NCBI RefSeq assembly: GCF_022605725.1
Contig: NC_065564.1
Span: forward strand, 2,024,698-2,088,697
Direction of reading: 5' to 3'
Length of the DNA stretch: 64,000 nucleotides
Source of the DNA: Anthonomus grandis grandis
Lineage: Eukaryota; Arthropoda; Insecta; Coleoptera; Curculionidae
A program made the position numbers and the translations under genes. The notes under the pieces were generated by a model. That model was not told the origin of the DNA and did not search any database. It was given only the letters and a program-made list of their open reading frames with translations. Position 1 is the stretch's first letter. Every line of letters begins with the position of its first letter. Positions 57,630 through 64,000 of the stretch are shown here, piece by piece.

Positions 57630-57905
57630 ATCCTCTCCCAGGAAATTAAAGTCGATCTGAGTCAGTTCAAATGCTTGATATAGTCATCTAAGTCCACTCA
57701 ATCCTCTGCTAGGCAATTAACGTTAATCTGAGGCAGTTCAAATGCGTGATATAGCCATCTAAGTACACTCAATCCTCTTCCAGGCAATTAACGTTGATCT
57801 GAGTCACTTCAAATGCAAAATATAGTCATCCAAGTACACTCAATCCTCGCCCAGGCAATTAAAATTGATCTGAGACATTTGAAATGCCGGAAAAATCATC
57901 TAAGT
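57630..57905. repeat. Isolated A10 minisatellite block, ~4 copies of ~72 bp
   Basis: ACTCAATCCTC, CCAGGCAATTAA and TAGTCATCTAAGTACACTCA recur every ~70 bp. It lies more than 20 kb from the main A10 array but is of closely related sequence. Confidence 0.9.
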
Positions 57906-58380
57906 ACTCAGAAGGAAAAGGAATTCCATACAGGAAAATTCTCTATAGGTTCTTAAGTGCAATATAGCCTCCAGATCAAGTAGGTCTTCCAAGATTATTC
58001 TCCAGAGCAAGTTTTTTCATTTTAGGTTTTTTCACTTGATGCAGGGTACTTGTAATAATTTTCTAGGCATCCAAAATTGAACCATGCCACTTTGGAGGAA
58101 TTTGAAATTCCTGTAAGGGCCAGTATACTTTTCAATCATAATTCTTGGAGTTCCAATGCGACTCGACAAATAACCTGACCGAACTTCTTGGTGATGGCGA
58201 GCCTCTGATCGTTCATAAGTCATCTATGAACAATTTCTTCCTAACAAACTCTTAAGCTGATTCAAAATTAGATAGTCGTATGGATAAACGAACTCTTACA
58301 TTAAAAAAAAAAACCGTCTTACTCCCGCCAAATTTTCTTCATCCTCCCCCTCCCATCCCTCTCTCCCCATACGTATATAT

Positions 58381-58398
58381 ACACACACACGCACACAC
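58381..58398. repeat. (AC)n microsatellite with one interruption
   Basis: Five AC repeats, a G, then further AC repeats are seen directly. Confidence 0.85.
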
Positions 58399-58536
58399 CC
58401 CCAAAACAAAGAAAAACGCGGAAAAACCTCAAGTAGGAAAAACTGTTGTGGTGGTGGCCGGTGGTGGGGCATATGCCTCGTTTTCCCCGTATACGACAAA
58501 CCGTTTTCTAATATACCGTTGTTCGTTTTCTTACAG

Positions 58537-58701
58537 GGGGTCCTCCCCGCGTGCCCCCCTCGTCCTCCCCCACCCCACGTCCGTGGACGGCGCAGCCGCG
58601 AACGAACCAACGCCGACTTGGATGTGGAGAGCGACGACGAACGTTCTCTCAGTCGCTGCCAGTTGGTCTTTCGAGCCGTTCCTGATTGGTTATTAACGTA
58701 G
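58537..58701 (+). CDS. Candidate C-terminal exon (54 codons) in a GC-rich island, unknown
   Basis: A strong acceptor, CGTTTTCTTACAG (AG at 58535-58536), precedes an open phase-0 frame that ends at a TAG. The peptide has a proline-rich lead (CPPRPPPPHVRGRR) followed by an acidic stretch (NADLDVESDDERSLSRC). Because the block is GC-rich, two other frames on both strands are also open (58280-58696 plus, 58296-58709 minus), so coding potential is ambiguous. The same bases contain an initiator/DPE pair (58649-58683), and promoter function is an alternative explanation. Confidence 0.22.
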   Translation, partial: GVLPACPPRPPPPHVRGRRSRERTNADLDVESDDERSLSRCQLVFRAVPDWLLT

Positions 58702-58820
58702 TAGACCAAGAAGGAGATGAAGAAGAAGAATGTGCTTGAAGAGCTTTTTAACTTCTAAAGAGATTTTAATGGACGGTTTTTTTATTTAGTTGGTGTGCGC
58801 GAGTTGTAGTGCCGTAGATT

Positions 58821-58851
<31 letters not shown>

Positions 58852-58906
58852 GAGTGGACTTTGTGGGTCTCGGTTGGTGTGATATCGGCAGTTTTCTCTT
58901 GTAAGT
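58649..58906 (+). promoter_or_regulatory. Candidate Inr+DPE promoter and 250-nt first exon with two upstream ORFs
   Basis: TCAGTC at 58649-58654 matches the insect initiator (+1 A at 58651). GTTCCT at +28 to +33 matches five of six positions of the downstream promoter element RGWYVT at the required spacing. A consensus donor GTAAGT at 58901-58906 would end a first exon 58651-58900. It contains two short frames: ATG AAG AAG AAG AAT .. TTC TAA (about 58717-58758, 13 codons) and ATG GAC GGT .. ATT TAG. It also contains a 28-nt T tract at 58824-58851. A leader loaded with upstream frames would fit a translationally regulated transcript; that role is inference. Confidence 0.4.
58824..58851. repeat. 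Poly-T tract (28 nt)
   Basis: This is an uninterrupted T homopolymer. Confidence 0.95.
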
Positions 58907-59853
58907 ATTTTTTTTTTATATATATATTTTTTAAAGTGAAGTCTATACCATCTCAAGACTGAGAGTCTGTTAACATCATAGTTAAGACTTTGGCACCGCT
59001 TTTAGTAAACCCAAAGAGGATTGTATATCCCTGTCTCAGACTCTACTTCATCGGCACTTCTTTCTCAGCTTGCTCAGAGCGCACCAAATCTTTTTTAAAG
59101 TTTGATATATCGAATTGAAGGGAACGAAATTTCCTATAGGTGTCCAGCCAACTCACTCAATCATTTTTAACTTAACATGGGACCGGACCATCTGAAAATC
59201 AACCAATTCCTTATCGCTTTCGTGCCAGACATCCTCTCAAGTTCACACGTACATTTAGTAAACGTTAGAATCGCCGTCGCTCGAAATTTTTTCGTTATAA
59301 ATAGCGCGACCCTGAAAATTTTATCAGTTTTCGTATTTAGCGGTCGCACCACAACATGTTTTCGAATAAACGTGACGTAATAATGTGTTTATTACGGCTC
59401 TCGATTGTGTTCTAGCATAGTAACACAACCTGTTGGGCCCCGAAAAGCACAACAATCAATTTAAAAAAATCCCTTTTCGAGCAAGTTCTATTATACCGGA
59501 ATCTAGGTAGAAAAGCTTTTGGGTGTCGCTCAACAATTTCGTGTTTCAATGGGGGGGCACACCCATGATGATGATGGCCCATTGTGCCCGTTATAATTCG
59601 GATTGATTTTCGGTTTTTCGGGTATTGTTAACTTATTATGAGAACTTAATGGGGCGGTGATTGACATTTTATTTTCGGCACCCGCTTGCTCCTCGCCTCT
59701 TTGCATAGCCTCACTTCGAAGTTGAGAAAGACCTTGATGAGTCAGCAAATCACGAGTCTCCAGAGCCCACTAACCCCAGAACGAGGATCATTAAAAATCG
59801 TTCAATTAAAAGCCCGGCCCTCGTACAAAAACCCATTGTTTAGGAAGTTATTG

Positions 59854-59861
59854 TGACGTCA
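59854..59861. promoter_or_regulatory. CREB/ATF consensus site
   Basis: TGACGTCA is an exact 8-bp palindromic CRE, flanked symmetrically (GTGACGTCAC). Its function is inference from the motif alone. Confidence 0.35.
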
Positions 59862-59958
59862 CAGAGGCAAAGGATTGCCAGTTGTGATGTATGAATATAT
59901 TACGGTTATTGTTCTATTAAGAGCGTATACAGCGTGTTGAAATGCACGCGAAGGCGCG

Positions 59959-59978
59959 GTGTGTGTGTGTGTGTGTGT
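59959..59978. repeat. (GT)n microsatellite
   Basis: This is about ten GT dinucleotides. Confidence 0.95.
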
Positions 59979-60868
59979 ATATAAGAAAATTCCCCAGTCA
60001 AGGATATTGAGAAATTATTGGAAAGTAAAAAACCCTTTTGCCTCCCCCCTACCCGCGATAACGATTTTATCTATTATCGCCAGTTTAATTAAGTTTTTTT
60101 TACTCATAAAGGACTTTCGCGTTGGTTCGTGTGTCGTAATCGGCGGTCATTTATAAAAACGAAAACACTTAGCGACGCTAATTATTAAATAAATTAGTTT
60201 TAATTAATTGCGCCCCGGTTACCAGGCTGTTTTTAAATAAATACGTTGTGTGCGCTTAGGAGCTTTGACGCCCAACGTGTCGAGCGAGCACTCTGGAATT
60301 ACTTTGACGCGATTAAGACGATCTGAATGAATAAGTCATTCAACTCTTTAATTTTTAAGTAAAAAGAAAGTCAAACTACTTCTAAAATTCCTCTAGAAAC
60401 CTCGGTCTGCCACATGTTATCCAGTTCAACCGACCCACAAACATATAAACTTAATGATACCCTTTAAAGGTAATAAAATCTCCTCTTTGGGATTTTAAAA
60501 ATCTACCTGTCCCGAGGCCCAAATGCGTTTGGGTTTCCTATAATACTTTAATAGCTCGGAACCGGTCGGGGACATCGAAAAAAAAAAAAAAATCCGTTGG
60601 CAGTCCACTCGCTGTCCCCGGGGCCAGCTGTAACGATTTAATAAACATCCTCCTCGAAACCGAATTTCAAGGAAATGCATCTCTCTGGCGCGGTGACAAA
60701 AAATATTCGTCATCCTTAAAATTAGTCTTCGGGGGTCTTTTAATTTAATTTAACTTGTCTGAAAGGTATTAAGATAGATGGGGGGGTCCTTCCTGCCCCC
60801 GCTGCGACGATAACTATTAGCCAGACTACGAATCGCTCGTTTAGCATTAATTCGTTGTTTCATTTCAG

Positions 60869-60907
60869 ACTTTTTGGGGTAGTAGTTAGTTCACCGGGGA
60901 TTTTCAG
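60869..60907 (+). CDS. Candidate 39-nt microexon
   Basis: A good acceptor (TTCGTTTCATTTCAG-like, AG at 60867-60868) and a consensus donor TTTTCAGGTAGGT (GT at 60908) bound a 39-nt segment. In one phase it is open and encodes LFGVVVSSPGIF with partial codons at both ends, so inclusion would add 13 residues without shifting the frame. The other two phases hit stops. No adjoining coding exon is visible in the window. Chance spacing of splice-like motifs is a real possibility. Confidence 0.2.
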
Positions 60908-62476
60908 GTAGGTGCCCCCATGCCTGAAATTATGCAAAAACCTTTTTTAACTCTCTCGATGCATGTATAAACTAACCGCCCGGGCGCATGAGAATAAAAA
61001 AACCTTCACCCGTTATTTTATCATAAATTTCAAATATATCACGACCGAGCATTATGCGCCGCCGATGAAAAATTGATAAAATTTCAGCAAAGGTATGGGA
61101 AAAATTTGAATAAAGGCACAGGGGTGCGTCCGCTCGCATTAATTTACCCCGAGAATAATGAGCGACACACAAAAGGGTTAAGAAAATATTCAAAGGGTGT
61201 GTGAAGGAATTGATACGCTCCGCATCGATTATTTTAATTTTTTCGCTTCTGAATGGATGAGGACAAAGGCTCTGTTGACTGTCTTAAGCCCTGAGGGTCG
61301 TGTACATTCATTTTATCGGTTTAACTTGCCAAGTAGGTTCGAATAAGTTCTTAAAGATTCATTGTAGCCACCTGGAACTACGAACCGAGTCCTTTCAGTC
61401 TCTTGTTCGAGTTCCAACTCTACACTTCCTATTTCAGAATGATCCTCTAACTACAAAAATGTCAGTTCTTTGAGCTCAGTTTCCCAGTATGTGTAATGGG
61501 GGACCACATATTTGAAAAGGTGAAACTCCAACTTTACATTTCCTAATAATCATCCGTTAATTATAAAACTGAGTTCTATGAGCTCATTTTTCCTTATCCA
61601 AAAAAATCCCTGACAGCTCCCCTTTGAGTCCGAAATTTCGACTGCTCTCTCTACTGCAATAAGTGCATGCCCGTTAATATTATTAAGATAATAACGGTCC
61701 GATTAATAACCCACATCGACGAAAAGTTACACACGTTTGAAAATTACTATGCCCATCTTTGGCATTAAATGGCAAGTAGCCGATATTATTATTATAATAA
61801 AATATAGTGCCCACATGCACTCTCTCGGTAGCCCGGGAGCGGAAAAAGCGCACCCCGCAGCGCAACTTCTGGAATTACCCATTAAAGGTTTAATTATCGA
61901 TTCGCTTGGGGGGAGGGCAACCATGTAAATTGCAAAATGCGTATGTGTACGTACGTACAGGTGTATCTTGAGAGAGTGAAATTTCAATGTAATAAAAGGC
62001 TTTCTTCCTTTTTTTTTCTTTTTTTTTTTTTTTTTTTTTAAATTCGGTCGTTCATAAGTGGAAAGAAACAGTTCCTGGTACATGAAGATATCAAAGCGGC
62101 ATATCTCGCTGGCCCCATGATTATGGGTTTCCTAGCCGACAATTACATTAACCGTATGTTCCTATTCCGCACTGTGATTAAATAATTCTTAGAACATTTA
62201 AATCGGGGAGAGTCGCTGTGCGTGAAATGAACGACTTTTGATTATATACGATAAGGTCGAACGCCTGTGTCAACTCCGGACAACATTTTATGTATGTATA
62301 ACAAAAGTAAGCAGACGAAGAGCAGCAAATTGAAAAACATCATCGGCGTACCCGCGACGTGCTATTACGGCCAATTACATGCTAGATGATAATATAGGTA
62401 GATTGCGGAACGGGGCATGTGAAATAAAACTGTCAGAGCTAATTCGAAACATGGGCTTCGCGAGCTCTGATATTAT
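60908..62476. other. Spacer without a gene
   Basis: A T-rich simple tract lies at 62009-62039. The minus frame 61727-62083 is driven by that tract (poly-Lys). Nothing else is seen. Confidence 0.45.
62009..62039. repeat. Interrupted poly-T tract
   Basis: This is about 30 nt of T with one or two C interruptions. Confidence 0.9.
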
Positions 62477-62674
62477 TTATTTACGCTTCCACTGGTTTTG
62501 TTTTCTCCCAGTTCGGTTCACTGGACTGTGATGTTGAGACGGGTACTTGTGCAGTTTGTTTAACTCCATAATGTTGGTCCTTCGAACCGGATTCCCGAAC
62601 GAGTTCGCCAGTACGAAAACTTCTTGAGGATCATCCATAACCGCGGTGATATGTTTACTGCTCGCTTTACGCAT
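62477..62674 (-). CDS. Small basic ORF (65 codons) ending in an overlapping poly(A) signal, unknown
   Basis: The frame begins at an ATG (62674) or an internal ATG at 62638 and ends at a TAA whose bases overlap AATAAA. The protein starts with an acidic/hydrophobic part (MDDPQEVFVLANSFGNPVRR) and finishes strongly basic (NRTGRKQNQWKRK). An in-frame TAA lies four codons upstream of the first ATG. The residue mix is coding-like and differs from the AT-driven frames around it. A stop overlapping AATAAA would leave a very short 3'UTR. It may be a small gene, a terminal exon or a relic of a transposon protein. I recognise no family. Confidence 0.25.
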   Translation of the reverse strand: MRKASSKHITAVMDDPQEVFVLANSFGNPVRRTNIMELNKLHKYPSQHHSPVNRTGRKQNQWKRK

Positions 62675-63230
62675 GAAGTGCGGTATTTAATTGGAGATAT
62701 TAATACCCGGCTACCAGTTAAATTGTCCATGGTCTGGTTGTTTGAACGCTACGAAGCTATAATGTCCAACGAAATTAAGTTATTAGGTTTCATTTTTATA
62801 ATAGGCTATAAAAGCTTCTAAGATTCCACCAATTCTTAAAGAAAAAAACAACCAAATCAACCGTATCACCGACCCCATTATTTTATTAGCCATGCTCAGT
62901 TAATTGCAGGTTCAGTAAATTCAATTAGCAATTCGAATCGGAGATAGCAATCGGAGGGTCGATTAGATCTCTCCTTTGCCTCGGCCTTATCTTTAATTTA
63001 AGCTACGCCGGGGTATAATCGGATTCATTGAGGTTTGGGCCGAAAAAAAGTGCATTTTTTCCATTCGGCACCGTACAAACGAAACAATTTTCGAGCGATT
63101 ACGCACATATACGCACTCGGTCCCCTCGTCAATTGTCGAATAAGGGGGAACGAGGGGGTGGAAAATATCAAAATGGATGACTGTCTGTTTTCTGCGGGGG
63201 TAAATGTGGGACCCTTCGATCAACGCGCGG

Positions 63231-63238
63231 TGACGTCA
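63231..63238. promoter_or_regulatory. CREB/ATF consensus site
   Basis: An exact TGACGTCA lies in a locally CG-rich patch (CAACGCGCGG immediately upstream). Its role is inferred from the motif only. Confidence 0.35.
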
Positions 63239-63863
63239 GCGATCCATCATGGCCTCCTAGAAAGGGATGCATGTACGCATATAAATTTTGATTCTCTAGA
63301 ACTCGCTTGAACATTTGCCACGGCTTTCTTAATATTAATTTTATTGATCTGAAGAGCTGCAGCAGAGCAACATCTGTTTATTGGCGATAAATAAGACCAA
63401 AAAACTTCTTGGTAGCACCTTCGGTTCAAGAGTGCCGACCATTTTAGTTTTGGATGACTTCAGTGGGGCCTTACTGGACCAAACTCGGACTCTTCGCTTC
63501 ACATCACTTGATCCAGGCATGCTAGGACAATAAATCAATCTTATTCAAAAGATCTAACCTTTTTGCCTCCCTACCCAATTTTAGATTAAACCAGTACCCA
63601 TCTGGAACTCCATAAAATTGTTTGTGACACATCTATTTTTGAGATATGGCCGCTTGAACTTTTGCTCACCTCAGGGAGGCCTTGAAGAGACGCTATCGTC
63701 TCAACCACACATGCTACGATCGTAAAATAAACTTTATTATCCTGACAAGTTCTCGGGGCATCAAAGCCCGACATGTCGTCACTTCGCAGCCCCTCGTAAC
63801 CAAAAAAAAAACGTGAAAACCCTTATAAACGTGCGCGATACCATCTAAACTAAAATATGCTAA

Positions 63864-63881
63864 TACACACACACACACACA
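63864..63881. repeat. (AC)n microsatellite
   Basis: This is nine AC dinucleotides. Confidence 0.95.
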
Positions 63882-64000
63882 GGGCTCTTGTTCAATTTCG
63901 TTTTTATCTGTATAATCGGAGCCCCTCCGAAAAAACCTTCAGACTTTCGTCGCGAATGTTCAACACCAACAACCGACAAATTGTCGACTGATTTATTCGG

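Larger units (their letters stand above)
58907..60868. other. Possible intron or spacer
   Basis: No coding signal is seen. It contains a full CRE palindrome at 59854-59861 and a (GT)n run at 59959-59978. Frames at 59167-59380 on both strands are mutual shadows. Confidence 0.4.
62822..64000. other. Spacer to the window end
   Basis: It holds a CRE palindrome at 63231-63238 and an (AC)n run at 63864-63881. The overlapping frames 62993-63223 and 63035-63310 lie on opposite strands and match nothing I recognise. A feature may continue past 64000, but none is visible. Confidence 0.45.

Noticed and set aside
58280..58709. 137-138-codon frames on both strands around 58.3-58.7 kb
   Set aside because: They run through an AC microsatellite and poly-Pro/poly-Gly-coding simple sequence and are mutually antisense. 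At most the part after the acceptor at 58536 is worth keeping.
61727..62083. 118-codon minus frame
   Set aside because: Its length comes from the poly-T tract read as poly-lysine.
1..64000. CRISPR-like direct repeats
   Set aside because: The regular repeats are contiguous monomers without unique spacers of constant length, in a eukaryotic setting. They are satellites and minisatellites, not CRISPR arrays.

Overview
This window looks like gene-poor nuclear DNA from an arthropod, most likely an insect. The evidence is AT-rich intergenic sequence, two decayed insect-type non-LTR retrotransposon fragments, GAGA/initiator-type promoter sequences, and very abundant tandem repeats. One monomer family carries the box ACACCCTGTA, which I recall as common at repeat ends in insect and especially beetle genomes. 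That placement is from memory and is not proven here. I found no tRNA, rRNA, CRISPR or bacterial-style operon, and no long conserved protein-coding gene.

The dominant content is satellite-like DNA. By hand tally about 20 kb of the 64 kb lies in tandem arrays. They are A1 (1890-5023, ~179 bp unit), A2 (7870-9690, ~187 bp), A3 (11465-15190, ~171 bp, with a four-monomer higher-order repeat), A4 (16195-16760, two-part ~243 bp), A5 (18540-19500, ~153 bp, containing a perfect 33-bp inverted repeat), A6/A7/A8 (20520-21120, 22395-23400, 24150-25010; one ~181 bp family in both orientations), A9 (28050-29000, ~187 bp), A10 (32928-34060, ~72 bp, with relatives at 36165-38050, 39640-40430, 42350-42620 and 57630-57905), A11 (44400-45215 with a piece at 49975-50140), A12 (49880-50665) and A13 (52390-53490, ~212-225 bp). 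Several otherwise different families share a core like AAGTCRTCYAVRTA. One A10-type array sits between inverted CAGTGGYGT ends, and its right end recurs 2.2 kb away, which suggests transposable elements carrying internal tandem repeats.

The LINE relics are a reverse-transcriptase piece on + at 17279-17533 and a broken RT/C-terminal piece on - at 36640-37290, the latter inserted inside an A10-type array.

The gene-like material is weak and fragmentary. The best candidate is a two-exon minus-strand gene at 27205-27738. It has a single-pass membrane microprotein of about 60 residues, a 76-nt GT-AG intron and a poly(A) signal with a T-rich downstream element. Candidate non-coding first exons with core-promoter motifs are at 10048-10145, 56070-56249 and 58651-58900. 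Candidate exons or ORFs of unknown family are at 6895-7146, 25221-25751, 29208-29334, 41702-41866, 53647-53838, 53931-54060, 54991-55212, 58537-58701, 60869-60907 and 62477-62674. All need transcript evidence. The rest is AT-rich sequence with microsatellites and a few CpG-rich islands.
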